From Gallionellales bacterium RIFCSPLOWO2_02_FULL_57_47 (GTDB lineage: Bacteria; Pseudomonadota; Gammaproteobacteria; Burkholderiales; Gallionellaceae), in contig MGWZ01000012.1 in NCBI GenBank assembly GCA_001801175.1, positions 1-60,997 on the forward strand: a DNA stretch of 60,997 nt. The letters are read 5' to 3'. Of the stretch, positions 17,341-26,527 are shown in pieces (position 1 is the first letter of the stretch; the number at the start of each line of letters is the position of its first letter). The notes below the pieces were generated by a model. It did no database searches and was not told the origin of the DNA. It saw only the letters and a list, made by a program, of their open reading frames with translations. Position numbers and translations under genes: made by a program.

Positions 17341-17667
17341 TTATTGTCCTGCCTGGCCATTATCCATGCGCACCAGATTGTCACCTTCAAAATAAAGTGT
17401 CAGATTCTGCTTCTCGATCACTTTTCCGCCACGCTCAAAACGGTACACATAATCCCAGCGATTTCCGTGAAAAGCATCGTTGATCGCGGGTGTGCCCAGC
17501 ACATAACGCACCTGCTGTTTGGACATGCCGATCTTCACCTTTTCGCGCATCTCCGGCGTCACATAGTTGCCCTGACGGATATCCATTTTGTATGGCGACA
17601 ACAAGGGTTCGGAAAGGCCGCTGCACGAAGCCAGCAGCACGGAAAGCAAAATCAGTTTGCTGCGCAT
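17341..17667 (-). CDS. bamE: Outer-membrane protein assembly factor BamE (SmpA/OmlA lipoprotein)
   Basis: 108 residues from the ATG at 17667, which has AGGA 6 nt upstream. Lipobox 'LLASC' with Cys15 marks signal peptidase II cleavage. The SmpA/OmlA fold signature 'RQGNYVTPEMREKVKIGMSK' and 'VRYVLGTPAINDAFHGNRWD' is complete. BamE stabilises the BamA-BamD complex that inserts beta-barrels. Order nadK-recN-bamE is shared with many proteobacteria. Confidence 0.95.
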   Translation of the reverse strand: MRSKLILLSVLLASCSGLSEPLLSPYKMDIRQGNYVTPEMREKVKIGMSKQQVRYVLGTPAINDAFHGNRWDYVYRFERGGKVIEKQNLTLYFEGDNLVRMDNGQAGQ

Positions 17668-17721
17668 AACAGTCCTAATTATTAAATTCAAAGCAGTCGA
17701 TTCCCTTAAAAAAACATTGTT

Positions 17722-17851
17722 GTCCGCAGATTACGCAGATTTCCGCCAATTAAACAAACAGGCAACCTTGGGCTGCCGAGCAACTTTCTGGGTGATATGT
17801 TACTCGCCAGCATCCCTCTAATAATCTGCGTTAATCTGTGTACTCTGCGGA
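17722..17851. repeat. Inverted repeat TCCGCAGATTACGCAGATT ... AATCTGCGTTAATCTG
   Basis: The arms at 17722-17745 and 17823-17851 are imperfect inverted copies enclosing about 77 bp. This is an interspersed repeat type seen in many genomes, placed between recN and bamE. Confidence 0.55.
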
Positions 17852-17878
17852 TTGAACTGAGGTTTTCAGGATAATACC

Positions 17879-19570
17879 TCAAGACGAGGCTGCGAGCATT
17901 TCGGCGGCGTGTTTGCGGGTCGTTTCGGTGATCTTTACTCCACCCAGCATGCGCGCAATTTCCTCGACGCGTTGCGCGGCGTCCAGCACCTCGATATGGC
18001 TCAGCGTGACGCCGTTTTCGACCGCCTTGCTCACCTGCCACTGGTGGTCAGCCGCCGCTGCAACTTGCGGCAAATGCGTGACACATAGCACCTGGTAATC
18101 CTTGCCCAGCCTTTTGAGCAAATGCCCGACGATTTCTGCGACGCGCCCGCCGATGCCGCTGTCCACTTCGTCAAATATCAATGTCGGCACGCTGGCGACT
18201 TGAGTGGTGGCGACCTGTATCGCCAGACTGATGCGCGACAACTCGCCGCCCGAAGCGACCTTGGCAAGGCTGCGCGGCGGCACACCGGGATTCGCGGCAA
18301 CCTGAAATTCCACCGTTTCCAACCCATTGGCATTGCCCATGATGGCATCGTCCCTGTGAGCATCATTCTGGGCCAACGGCATCAAGGCCACCGCAAAACT
18401 GCCGCCCGGCATCGCCAGTGTTTGCAGCGCCGCCGTGATTTCGTGCCCCAGTTTGCCGGCGGATTTTTTGCGCGCGGCACTCAGTTTCTGCGCCGCCGCT
18501 TGATAACTTTGCAGCGCGGCCTTTTCCTGCTGCCCCAATTCAACCAGATCGGCATCGCCGCCCAACTCCGCCAGGCGCGCCGCGATGCGCTCCAACGCCT
18601 GGTCCAGTTGTTCCGGAGCAACACGATATTTGCGCGCGGCATCCATCACGCCCTGGATGCGCTGCTCCTGCTCGCGCAAACGCTGCGGGTCGGTGTCCAG
18701 ACGCTGCTGATAATGGCGCAGCGCGTAGACCGCCTCCTGCAATTCTGCCTGCGCGCTTTCCAGCATCCGCAGTGTCTCGCCCAGACTGGCGTCATGCTGC
18801 ATGCCATCACGCAAGCGCGCCGTCAGCGAGTTGAGCTGTGCCAGACAGGCGTTATCCGCCTCGCTCAGGGTTTCGATGCCGAACGCTGCGGTCTCCAGCA
18901 GACCCGCCGCGTGCGCCAGGCGCGCATAATCCTCCTGCAACGTGTTCCACTCTGCCACGTTGAAGCCCAGGCCTTCCAGTTCGTTGCGCTGAAACTGCAA
19001 CAGTTCTCGCTCGGCAGCCACCGCTTCGGCATTCTCGCTCAGGCTGACACGGCGACGGTGCAACGCCTGCCAATCGCGATACAGCGATGCAACTTTCCCG
19101 GCATCAGCCGCGATCCCCGCAAAACCGTCCAGCAGGGAACGCTGAACGTCAGGCCGCAGCAACGATTGATGGGCATGCTGCCCATAAATATCCAGCAGTT
19201 GCTCACCCGCTTCGCGCAACTGTTGCAGGGTCGCGCTGCGCCCGTTGATGAAGCCGCGTGAACGCCCCCCGGCATCCAGCACGCGGCGCATCAGGCACAC
19301 ACCCTCATCGCCCGCAAGTTCCTGCTCCAGCAGCCATGCCTGCAAATGCGGCAATGTGCTCACGTCAAACTCGGCGGCAACCTCGGCTCGCTCGCAGCCG
19401 TTGCGCACCATGGATGCATCGCCGCGTTCGCCGAGCGCCAGCGACAGCGCGTCAATCAGGATGGACTTGCCCGCGCCGGTCTCGCCGGTCAGCGCGGTAA
19501 ATCCGGCGGAAAAATCCAGCTCAAGCGAGGAGACGATGACGAAGTCGCGGATGCTCAGGAATTTCAGCAT
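17879..19570 (-). CDS. recN: DNA repair protein RecN (SMC-like ATPase)
   Basis: 563 residues. RecN holds broken DNA ends and sister chromatids during double-strand-break repair. Walker A is 'GETGAGKSILIDAL' (29-36), the signature motif 'KVASGGELSRISLAIQ', and Walker B 'TLIFDEVDSGIGG'. The central coiled coil is shorter than in SMC proteins, as expected. It starts 'MLKFLSIRDFVIVSSLELDF', typical of the family. I looked for an SOS operator upstream, in either the CTGT-N8-ACAG or the GAAC-N4-GTTC form, and did not find a convincing one. Confidence 0.96.
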   Translation of the reverse strand: MLKFLSIRDFVIVSSLELDFSAGFTALTGETGAGKSILIDALSLALGERGDASMVRNGCERAEVAAEFDVSTLPHLQAWLLEQELAGDEGVCLMRRVLDAGGRSRGFINGRSATLQQLREAGEQLLDIYGQHAHQSLLRPDVQRSLLDGFAGIAADAGKVASLYRDWQALHRRRVSLSENAEAVAAERELLQFQRNELEGLGFNVAEWNTLQEDYARLAHAAGLLETAAFGIETLSEADNACLAQLNSLTARLRDGMQHDASLGETLRMLESAQAELQEAVYALRHYQQRLDTDPQRLREQEQRIQGVMDAARKYRVAPEQLDQALERIAARLAELGGDADLVELGQQEKAALQSYQAAAQKLSAARKKSAGKLGHEITAALQTLAMPGGSFAVALMPLAQNDAHRDDAIMGNANGLETVEFQVAANPGVPPRSLAKVASGGELSRISLAIQVATTQVASVPTLIFDEVDSGIGGRVAEIVGHLLKRLGKDYQVLCVTHLPQVAAAADHQWQVSKAVENGVTLSHIEVLDAAQRVEEIARMLGGVKITETTRKHAAEMLAASS

Positions 19571-19694
19571 GACTATCCTTCGGCAACCGTTACGGGCAGA
19601 TCAGGATGCAACGCGCGACGAGGCATACCGAGGCTGGTAGACGAGGGGCAAGTGAGCACGCAACGCCGCAGATTGACTGCACAGTAGGTTGCCA

Positions 19695-20567
19695 TTAGAG
19701 CGTCTGATTCCAGAGCAGTTTTTCGCGCAGCGTATGGTAGTAGCTGTGTCCAACCGGATGCAGCAAACAAGCCGTTTCGGGATAGCGTGCGACGATGATC
19801 CTGTCGTGCAACTGCAAGTCGTAACTGGTGTGGCTGTCGAAACGCACGCGAACATCTCCGGTGCGGTGCGTCAGGATTTCCAGCACCGAGGAAGCCTTCA
19901 CCACGATGGGTCGATTGCTCAATGTATGCGGACATATCGGGACCAGTTCGATCACGTCAAGACTGGGGTGCAATATCGCCCCGCCTGCAGACATCGCGTA
20001 AGCGGTCGAGCCTGTCGGCGTCGAGACTATCAGCCCATCGGCGCGCTGATTGTAAAGATACTCGCCGTCTATGCGCACCTCGAATTCGATCATGCTGCTG
20101 ATACTGCTGCGGTGCACCACCACTTCGTTGAAAGCCAGGCCGCTGAATACCTCGGCATCATTGCGCAGAATCTGGGCTGAGAGCAGCAGGCGCTGCTCGG
20201 TAATGAACTTCCCGTCCAGCATGGCCGCGATACTATCCTGCATATTGTCCAGCGTAAGGTCGGTGAGAAAACCGAGCCGTCCCTGATTCACACCGACCAG
20301 GGGAACATGGCGCGGCGACAAAGTGCGCGCGATGTTCAGCATCGTGCCGTCGCCTCCCAGCACGATCGCCAAATCAACTACACTGCCTATTTCATCCAGA
20401 GTCATCGCCGGATAAGGGCTATCCTTGAGATGCTCGGCGGTCAGGCTGTCCACCACCACGGTCAATCCTCTGGATGCCAAAAATGCGGCCAGTCGCAATA
20501 ACGGCTCGGCGATTTCCGGAGCCTTGTGTTTGCCGATCAACGCGACGTTCTGGAAGGGAAATTTCAT
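19695..20567 (-). CDS. nadK: NAD kinase
   Basis: 290 residues from the ATG at 20567 ('MKFPFQNVALIGKHKAPEIA'), the usual family start; the frame is open further upstream. It phosphorylates NAD to NADP. The diagnostic 'LGGDGTMLNIAR' and 'FNEVVVHRSS' motifs are present, along with 'DGLIVSTPTGSTAYAMSAGG' and 'LSNRPIVV'. It precedes recN on the same strand, the widely conserved nadK-recN order. Confidence 0.96.
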   Translation of the reverse strand: MKFPFQNVALIGKHKAPEIAEPLLRLAAFLASRGLTVVVDSLTAEHLKDSPYPAMTLDEIGSVVDLAIVLGGDGTMLNIARTLSPRHVPLVGVNQGRLGFLTDLTLDNMQDSIAAMLDGKFITEQRLLLSAQILRNDAEVFSGLAFNEVVVHRSSISSMIEFEVRIDGEYLYNQRADGLIVSTPTGSTAYAMSAGGAILHPSLDVIELVPICPHTLSNRPIVVKASSVLEILTHRTGDVRVRFDSHTSYDLQLHDRIIVARYPETACLLHPVGHSYYHTLREKLLWNQTL

Positions 20568-20684
20568 GGTCGCGATTAAACCACATCGCCCACGCAATGA
20601 CAAAGCCGTGTCTGAACCAGATCGCTGCGACCACCCCCCCGGAAATGCACCTCTCCCTGCAAGAGGGATGGGAATTCAATAATG

Positions 20685-20713
20685 CAAAAGACCAACCCGA
20701 AGGCTGGCCTTTT
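20685..20713 (-). terminator. Rho-independent terminator with TTCG loop
   Basis: On the minus strand GGCCAGCC-TTCG-GGTTGGTC is followed by TTTT. The 8-bp stem (two G-U pairs) is 20690-20709 and the T run is 20686-20689. It lies 85 bp after the stop of the chemoreceptor gene. Confidence 0.7.
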
Positions 20714-20794
20714 ATTGCCCCGAATCTCGTTTACCGAAATCACCCTTACAGGGAACAACTACCCATCCGAGGCCCCCAGGAAATTTGGCTCGAC

Positions 20795-22507
20795 CTAGAA
20801 CTCTTTCCCGTCGCCATCCTTGTCTTCTCTGGTCCTGGCGAGTCTGCGTGTGCTCCAGGCCGGTGCAGCCGGGACATGATGGCGTGCAGCGGCTGGTTTG
20901 GCTGCGGCTTTAACCACGGCTCGCTGCGAGCTTGTCCTGCCTGTCTCCAGCTTGAATGTGTCCACCGCCACATACAGGGCGTTGGCCTGCTCCTGCATCG
21001 CTTCGGCTGCGGCGGCGGCTTCTTCGACCAGCGCGGCGTTCTGCTGGGTCACTTCATCCATCTGGATGATCGCCTGGTTCACCTGTTCGATACCAGAGCT
21101 CTGTTCGTTCGAAGCGGCGGCAATCTCGGCCATGATGTCGGTGACGCGTTTTACCGCCTGGACGATCTCGGTCATCGTCGCGCCGGCCTGGTCCACTTGC
21201 CTGGAGCCGGCATACACTTGGCTCACCGAGTCGTCGATCAGGGTCTTGATTTCCCTGGCGGCGGCAGCCGAGCGTTGCGCCAGGTTGCGCACTTCGCCGG
21301 CGACCACCGCGAAGCCGCGTCCCTGTTCTCCGGCGCGCGCTGCTTCGACGGCGGCATTCAAAGCAAGAATGTTGGTCTGGAAGGCGATGCCTTCGATGAC
21401 GCTGATGATGTCGATGATCCTTCCCGAACTGGTGCTGATCGAGGCCATGGTTTCGACCACTTCGTTGACCGCCTGGCCGCCCTTGACGGCGATGTCCGAA
21501 GCATTGTTGGCCAACTGGTTGGCCTGTCTGGCGTTCTCGGTGTTCTGCCGCACGGTGGAAGTGAGTTCTTCCATGCTGCTGGCGGTTTCTTCCAGGCTGG
21601 AGGCCTGTTCTTCGGTGCGCTGCGACAGGTCGGCGTTACCCTGCGCGATTTCCTGCGAGGCGGTGGTGATCGATTCGGTGGTGCTGCGCACTTCACTGAC
21701 GATCTTGGCAAGATTCTCGCTCATGAGCTTCATCGCAAACAGCATGCTGTTGTTGTCGCCGATCCGGGTTTGCACTTTTACCGTCAGGTCGCCGTCGGCA
21801 ATTCTGGACATCACTTCCGCCGCATACGCAGGTTCCCCACCCAGTTGCCGCAGGACGCCGCGAACGATCCATACGGCAAGTACAGCCGCCAGCAGTGCTG
21901 CGGCAATGCTGCCCCAGATCATTTCGGCCATCGTGGTATTGGCTGCACTCAAAGTGCTGGCAGAAATATTGTTGGCCTCGGTCACCTGCTGTGCGCGGAA
22001 TTTTGCCAATTCATCTGAGAGGGTTTGGCTGTCCTTGTCGAAGCCCGCATCTGTGTCGGAACCTTTCATCAGCAGATTGCCTGCTTCCATCCCTTTCGTG
22101 ATATAGGCTTCCGCCATAACCTTGCCATTGGCATAAAATTTGTTGAAAGCCGCTTCGATGGCTTCTATTTGCTTCAGGCTGACAGCATCGTTTTCCCGCC
22201 GGTACATCTGCCGGTATTTTTCCACCCCGCCCAGGAAGCGCTTGGCCGATGCTTCGGCTTCCATGTAGCCGGCCCGGTCGTGGGTGGCGGAGACATCGGT
22301 CAGGAATTGCTGAACTTCGGAGCGGCTGACATCCATTTCATCCACCGCCAGAATATACGGCAGGGTTTCTTCATTGATCTGCCTGATATTCTGCGTGAGA
22401 TGCGAGAGCGCCACCCCAACCGTCAGTAAAGTCACTGCAAACAGGCCCACGACGACGGCAAAACCGCCACCGAGCCGCACCCCGATACGTAAATTCCCGA
22501 ACATCAT
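20795..22507 (-). CDS. Methyl-accepting chemotaxis protein
   Basis: 570 residues. TM1 (about 11-33, 'GGGFAVVVGLFAVTLLTVGV') and TM2 (about 190-212) bracket a periplasmic four-helix-bundle sensor. A HAMP domain ('VLRQLGGEPAYAAEVMSRIA') and the cytoplasmic signalling hairpin follow, with the invariant tip 'FAVVAGEVRNLAQRSAAAAR'. The C-terminus ends 'TREDKDGDGKEF' without the NWETF-type CheR/CheB tether. The ligand is unknown. The GGGGGG ribosome site is 5 nt before the first of two adjacent ATGs. cheW lies upstream on the same strand (84 bp), so the pair probably forms one operon. Confidence 0.93.
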   Translation of the reverse strand: MMFGNLRIGVRLGGGFAVVVGLFAVTLLTVGVALSHLTQNIRQINEETLPYILAVDEMDVSRSEVQQFLTDVSATHDRAGYMEAEASAKRFLGGVEKYRQMYRRENDAVSLKQIEAIEAAFNKFYANGKVMAEAYITKGMEAGNLLMKGSDTDAGFDKDSQTLSDELAKFRAQQVTEANNISASTLSAANTTMAEMIWGSIAAALLAAVLAVWIVRGVLRQLGGEPAYAAEVMSRIADGDLTVKVQTRIGDNNSMLFAMKLMSENLAKIVSEVRSTTESITTASQEIAQGNADLSQRTEEQASSLEETASSMEELTSTVRQNTENARQANQLANNASDIAVKGGQAVNEVVETMASISTSSGRIIDIISVIEGIAFQTNILALNAAVEAARAGEQGRGFAVVAGEVRNLAQRSAAAAREIKTLIDDSVSQVYAGSRQVDQAGATMTEIVQAVKRVTDIMAEIAAASNEQSSGIEQVNQAIIQMDEVTQQNAALVEEAAAAAEAMQEQANALYVAVDTFKLETGRTSSQRAVVKAAAKPAAARHHVPAAPAWSTRRLARTREDKDGDGKEF

Positions 22508-22591
22508 GACGCCCCCCTTTAATATTTATACTTTTTAAGTTTTATTAAAAACTTATCCACTCTTCAAAGCCTGTAGACTCGATGCTGCGCG

Positions 22592-23086
22592 CTAGGCTCC
22601 CATCTCTTCTGCCGATTCGATCAGATCCATGTCGCGGCTGGTCATCAGTTTTTCGATGTCCACCAGGATGATCATGCGCTCGTCCACGGTGCCCAACCCT
22701 TGCAGGTACCTGGTATCCAGGCCGGCGCCGAATTCCGGCGCCGGTTTGATCTCGTCCGCTTTCAAGGTGGTGACGTCGGAGACGCCGTCCACCACCATGC
22801 CCACCACGCGGTCGGCGACGTTGAGGATGATCACGACGGTGGTCTCGTCATAGGTCACGCTGCCCAGTTTGAACTTGATGCGCATGTCGACGACCGGCAC
22901 GATGATGCCGCGCAGGTTGATCACGCCCTTGATGAAGTCGGGCGCGTTGGCGATCGTGGTGACGGCCTCGTAGCCGCGGATCTCCTGGACCTTGAGGATG
23001 TCGATGCCGTATTCCTCGCTGCCCAGCGTGAAGGTCAGCAGTTCGCGGCTTGCGCCGGTGGCGGATTGTTCATTGCTTGCGTGCAT
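22592..23086 (-). CDS. cheW: Chemotaxis coupling protein CheW
   Basis: 164 residues. CheW links chemoreceptors to the CheA kinase. The family pattern is clear: '[20 protein letters not shown]', '[19 protein letters not shown]', '[16 protein letters not shown]' and '[20 protein letters not shown]'. AGGGAGACC precedes the ATG at a good distance. It is the first gene of an operon with the chemoreceptor. No other che genes are in the window, so the core pathway must lie elsewhere. Confidence 0.95.
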   Translation of the reverse strand: MHASNEQSATGASRELLTFTLGSEEYGIDILKVQEIRGYEAVTTIANAPDFIKGVINLRGIIVPVVDMRIKFKLGSVTYDETTVVIILNVADRVVGMVVDGVSDVTTLKADEIKPAPEFGAGLDTRYLQGLGTVDERMIILVDIEKLMTSRDMDLIESAEEMGA

Positions 23087-23973
23087 GGTGGTCTCCCTCA
23101 GGTAGTGGTTCAGTTTGAAATTATTGATATTTTCGTGATTATCGGAGAAAAAATAATAAATTGCATTATTTTGCGAAACGTCGTGAATTTGCCATTTTTG
23201 CAGATTAAATAATCCGTAACGTCACCGATTTTCAGAAATCCGTAGTATCCGGTCAAAAGTTGAACAGATTAAGCTGGTCAAGGGAGAATCAGTCTGTTCA
23301 GGAACAAGGCCGCTGCCTGCGGCGGCATGTAATTGCCTGGCTTTTTCAAAAACAAAAGCCGTCTGATTTCAAATCGGTACCCCAATAGATTGTTCTGTAA
23401 CTCGCGCCAATGCTTAAGCTATGCGCATATCTATATTTAGGTCATCAACCACGCGCGGCAAAATGTTTTATGCATGCTTAAGTTTTGCTAATTTCGACCC
23501 AGCTTATAAAGCAGGAACAATGCCAACAGTTATGTTCCACCGGACATTAATGACAAAACAAATAGATAGGAGCAGGTTCAATTTGCAGTTTGGCTTGCGC
23601 TATCCATCGATCAATGGTTTTTTTGGGCGAAAAGTCGTCAAACTCTGTCGGGAAGGTGGCAGAAACAGTGCAAGCTCAATTCTAGAGTACAGCGCTAATT
23701 GTTTTGCCTTGTAGCGTACTGAGTTCGATCAACGTTAGCGAAGACCAAGTGGTTAAGCAGCGGTTTGCTTTGCATGGAGCTGCGGCGCGAAATTTCATAC
23801 AGAACCACTTTCCTCCCTTCGCCTTTAGAGTTTCTTGGGCACAATTTCGGGGAATACTGCGACACCCGCGAGAATCAGTGGTTTTTTCGCCAACAAAGTG
23901 CGCAAGAAGATTGACCTGGCTGCAACACCTCGGATAACATCGCGACAGTTCCAACTTTCCAGGAAGAGCACAC
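23087..23973. other. Gene-poor, AT-rich intergenic region
   Basis: 887 bp between divergent cheW and mltD with lower GC than its surroundings. No frame here shows a domain, codon bias or convincing start. On the minus strand TCCGATAA at 23139-23146, 55 bp before cheW, resembles the -10 of a flagellar sigma28 promoter (GCCGATAA), but the -35 is poor. I see no tRNA or known RNA fold. It may hold a decayed gene or regulatory DNA. Confidence 0.4.
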
Positions 23974-25386
23974 GTGCCATTAATTCGACCAATTTTTTTT
24001 GCACTGCTCACCTTCGGCGCACTCGCCTTGCCGGCATTCGTTCACGCGGAAGAAACTCTCGCGCTCAATACTGTTTTAGATGACACACTTGTACCGGAAT
24101 TTCTGCCCTCGGCACAAGATGTCAGAATCGAGCTTATCCCGGATGCATATCTTAACCATGAAGCTAATCTGGCCGAGCATGACCTGTGGCCACGGATACG
24201 CAGCGGTTTCGCGATGCGCGATCTGGATTCCAAGCTGGTCGCGAGGCACGAGAAATGGTACGCCAGCCGTCCCGATTACCTCGCGCGCATGACCGACCGC
24301 GCACGCCGCTACCTTTTTTACATCACCGAGGAAGTGGAACGGCGCGGCATGCCCAGCGAAATCGCATTGCTGCCGATGATCGAAAGCGCCTTCAATCCCG
24401 GCGCCTATTCAACCAGCCGCGCTTCCGGCATCTGGCAATTTATCCCGTCCACCGGCAAAATATTCGGCATGGAGCAAAACTGGTGGTATGACGGCCGCCG
24501 CGATGTCATCAGCGCGACCAACGGCGCGCTCGACTACCTGCAAAAACTGCACGACATGTTCGGCGACTGGGAATTGGCTCTGGCCGCCTACAATTGCGGC
24601 GAAGGAGCCGTGCAACGCGCGCAGGCACGCAATCGCAAACGCGGTCTGCCGGTAAATTACACCAGCCTGAAATTGCCGAATGAAACGCGCAACTACGTGC
24701 CCAAATTGCTGGCCGTCAAAAATATCATTGCCAATCCCGCCGGCTTTGGATTGAAACTGTCAGACATCCCCAACGTACCCTACTTTGCCGCAGTTGCAAC
24801 CACCAGACACATAGACGTAAAACTGGCCGCGCAACTCGCTGATATTTCAATAGAAGAATTCATCGCGCTGAATCCCGCGCACAACCGTCCGGTGATATTG
24901 CAGGACAACACTGATTTGATTCTGCTGCCGGCAGACAAGATGGAAACCTTCCGCGCCAATCTGGAAAGCTACGACAAGCCGCTGGTCACCTGGCAGTCTT
25001 ACCAGCCGAAAAAAGGCGAACGGCTGGATAAATTGGCCCCGCGTTTCGGCTTGTCGGTGGAAAACCTGAAATCCGTAAATGGCCTCACCGCGCGCGGCAA
25101 CATCAGCACCGGTCAAACCCTGCTGGTGCCGATTAATGCCGAAGAAGCCGAAGCCGAAACCGAATTTGAAACTTTCAACATGCACCTTGCCGCCGATGAT
25201 CAATCACGCAGCATCAAACATAAAGTGCGCCGAGGCGATACGCTTGGAAGTTTGGCGCGCCGTTATCATGTCAGCATCGCCAAGCTCAAACAGTGGAACG
25301 GGCCATTGAAAATAATCAGAATAGGCCAAGCCATCCGGGTCAGGCCACCCGAGCAAATCCAGAGATCGCTCGCACAAAGAATCTAG
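23974..25386 (+). CDS. mltD: Membrane-bound lytic murein transglycosylase D (SLT plus LysM)
   Basis: 470 residues from a GTG start preceded by AGGAAGAG. Signal peptide residues 1-25 end 'FVHA'. The SLT/goose-lysozyme-like domain has catalytic Glu137 in 'LPMIESAFNPGAYS' and 'ASGIWQFIPSTGKIFGM', then 'ALAAYNCGEGAV'. Two C-terminal LysM modules (about 335-385 and 415-460; 'YQPKKGERLDKLAPRFGLS', 'HKVRRGDTLGSLARRYHVS') bind peptidoglycan. It cleaves glycan strands to 1,6-anhydro ends during wall remodelling. It lacks an obvious lipobox, so may be periplasmic. Confidence 0.94.
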   Translation: MPLIRPIFFALLTFGALALPAFVHAEETLALNTVLDDTLVPEFLPSAQDVRIELIPDAYLNHEANLAEHDLWPRIRSGFAMRDLDSKLVARHEKWYASRPDYLARMTDRARRYLFYITEEVERRGMPSEIALLPMIESAFNPGAYSTSRASGIWQFIPSTGKIFGMEQNWWYDGRRDVISATNGALDYLQKLHDMFGDWELALAAYNCGEGAVQRAQARNRKRGLPVNYTSLKLPNETRNYVPKLLAVKNIIANPAGFGLKLSDIPNVPYFAAVATTRHIDVKLAAQLADISIEEFIALNPAHNRPVILQDNTDLILLPADKMETFRANLESYDKPLVTWQSYQPKKGERLDKLAPRFGLSVENLKSVNGLTARGNISTGQTLLVPINAEEAEAETEFETFNMHLAADDQSRSIKHKVRRGDTLGSLARRYHVSIAKLKQWNGPLKIIRIGQAIRVRPPEQIQRSLAQRI

Positions 25387-25682
25387 CGTCGTGACGCTGG
25401 CCTTGCCGTAATTGCGGTGAAATAACAGTATCCCCTACACACCCGCCAGAAAACCCTCGCCATCCCAGCCACGCCGCGACGGCGTATCACCATGGCAGCG
25501 ATTACACCAGCGCCCAGCACAGGATGGAAACGCAGAAAACGCGCGGCAGCCACACCCAGATCGGCAAATGCCAGCGGGGTTTGAAGACGCTCCCCGATCT
25601 CGGCCACTTGCCCGCGTTGCGAGGCGATCCTGGCCAACAGTTCGGCGCGGTGCTGCATCACCGCATACATTTGGTTATTCAT
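25383..25682 (-). CDS. YqjK-like small protein
   Basis: 99 residues, last of a three-gene set resembling yqjDEK. The N-terminal half is helical and charged ('RAELLARIASQRGQVAEIGE'), and a hydrophobic segment ('PVLGAGVIAAMVIRR') follows near residue 55-70. YqjK function is unknown. It overlaps the convergent mltD stop by 4 bp and lies 12 bp after the yqjE-like gene. Confidence 0.65.
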   Translation of the reverse strand: MNNQMYAVMQHRAELLARIASQRGQVAEIGERLQTPLAFADLGVAAARFLRFHPVLGAGVIAAMVIRRRGVAGMARVFWRVCRGYCYFTAITARPASRR

Positions 25683-25694
25683 TGCTGTACCTAT

Positions 25695-26093
25695 TCATAA
25701 CTGGTCTGGCCTGTCATGGCTGTCACCCAGATGTTCCCTGTCCCTGGCAAACTCGGCCAGGCTGGCGGAGAACAGCCTGGATTTGGCCTGCGCCTTGCTG
25801 CGCAGCAACATCACCATCAACAGGCCAAAAGCGAAAAAAATAACGCTCAGCACGCAGGTTACTGCAAGACGATGATCGTCCCAAAACAGCAGCACCACTA
25901 ATACTGTTAGCAGCAGTATCCCGATACCGAAGAAGAACAACGCGAGCAAGGCAAAAAAGAGCATCTGCGTTAAACGCAACCGCTCCTCCTGCAGTTCGTT
26001 CGCCAGCAATTCGAGCCGTGTCGAAGCAATGAAAATCAGCGTGGACAACAACCGCTTGACCGACGCCATCAGACCCAAACCTGCCTCCGGCAT
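25695..26093 (-). CDS. yqjE: YqjE-like phage-holin superfamily III membrane protein
   Basis: 132 residues with two long hydrophobic helices ('MLFFALLALFFFGIGILLLT' and 'LAVTCVLSVIFFAFGLLMVM') after an amphipathic 'LELLANELQEERLRLTQ', the family pattern. Function is unproven; family members co-occur with YqjD-type ribosome-associated inner-membrane proteins. An internal Met at residue 9 is an alternative start. It sits 3 bp after the yqjD-like gene, so is surely co-transcribed. Confidence 0.8.
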   Translation of the reverse strand: MPEAGLGLMASVKRLLSTLIFIASTRLELLANELQEERLRLTQMLFFALLALFFFGIGILLLTVLVVLLFWDDHRLAVTCVLSVIFFAFGLLMVMLLRSKAQAKSRLFSASLAEFARDREHLGDSHDRPDQL

Positions 26094-26096
26094 GGT

Positions 26097-26426
26097 TTAA
26101 CGATTACGCGAAATCAGCATGCCCACGATCAGGCCTACCCCGACCCCGATCCCGACCGCCTTCCAGGGGTTCTCATGCACGTATTCGTCGGTCGCTTTCG
26201 CCGCTTCTTTGGCCTTGGCGGCCACTGCCTCTTCTGCGGCAGCCAGGCGCACCTTTGCCGCGACCAAATTCTCCTGAATGCGTTCGCGTGCAGCGGCCAC
26301 CTTCTCGCCCGCATGGCCCGCCGTTGCGCGCAACAACTCCTCAGCGTCTGCCACCACCACACGAAAATCCTGCATGAGTTTCTCTTTGCCAACTTCACCC
26401 GGTACGCTTATTGATTTTGTGCTCAT
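26097..26426 (-). CDS. yqjD: YqjD/ElaB/DUF883-family membrane-anchored ribosome-binding protein
   Basis: 109 residues. A long amphipathic helix ('LRATAGHAGEKVAAARERIQ') is followed by the signature 'DEYVHENPWKAVGIGVGVGL' and a C-terminal membrane anchor ending 'GMLISRNR'. E. coli YqjD tethers ribosomes to the inner membrane in stationary phase. AAGGAGAGAATC precedes the ATG. It is the first gene of the yqjD-yqjE-yqjK-like operon. Confidence 0.88.
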   Translation of the reverse strand: MSTKSISVPGEVGKEKLMQDFRVVVADAEELLRATAGHAGEKVAAARERIQENLVAAKVRLAAAEEAVAAKAKEAAKATDEYVHENPWKAVGIGVGVGLIVGMLISRNR

Positions 26427-26527
26427 GATTCTCTCCTTATATAAAGATATGCAATCAAATGCTACACGACTTCCCGATGACTCATCGGATACTTATATTT
26501 CCTTTTTAATCCTAAAACTCCTGGTCG

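Noticed and set aside
19571-19694. SOS operator upstream of recN
   Set aside because: TACTGTGCAGTCAATCTG resembles only half of CTGT-N8-ACAG and no GAAC-N4-GTTC motif is present.
20474-22018. A 514-codon + strand open frame opposite the chemoreceptor
   Set aside because: Shadow of the MCP coding sequence, with low-complexity translation and no start signal.
23421-24011. Open frames of 97 (+) and 109 (-) codons in the cheW-mltD gap
   Set aside because: No domain, poor starts, and irregular composition; treated as non-coding or decayed.
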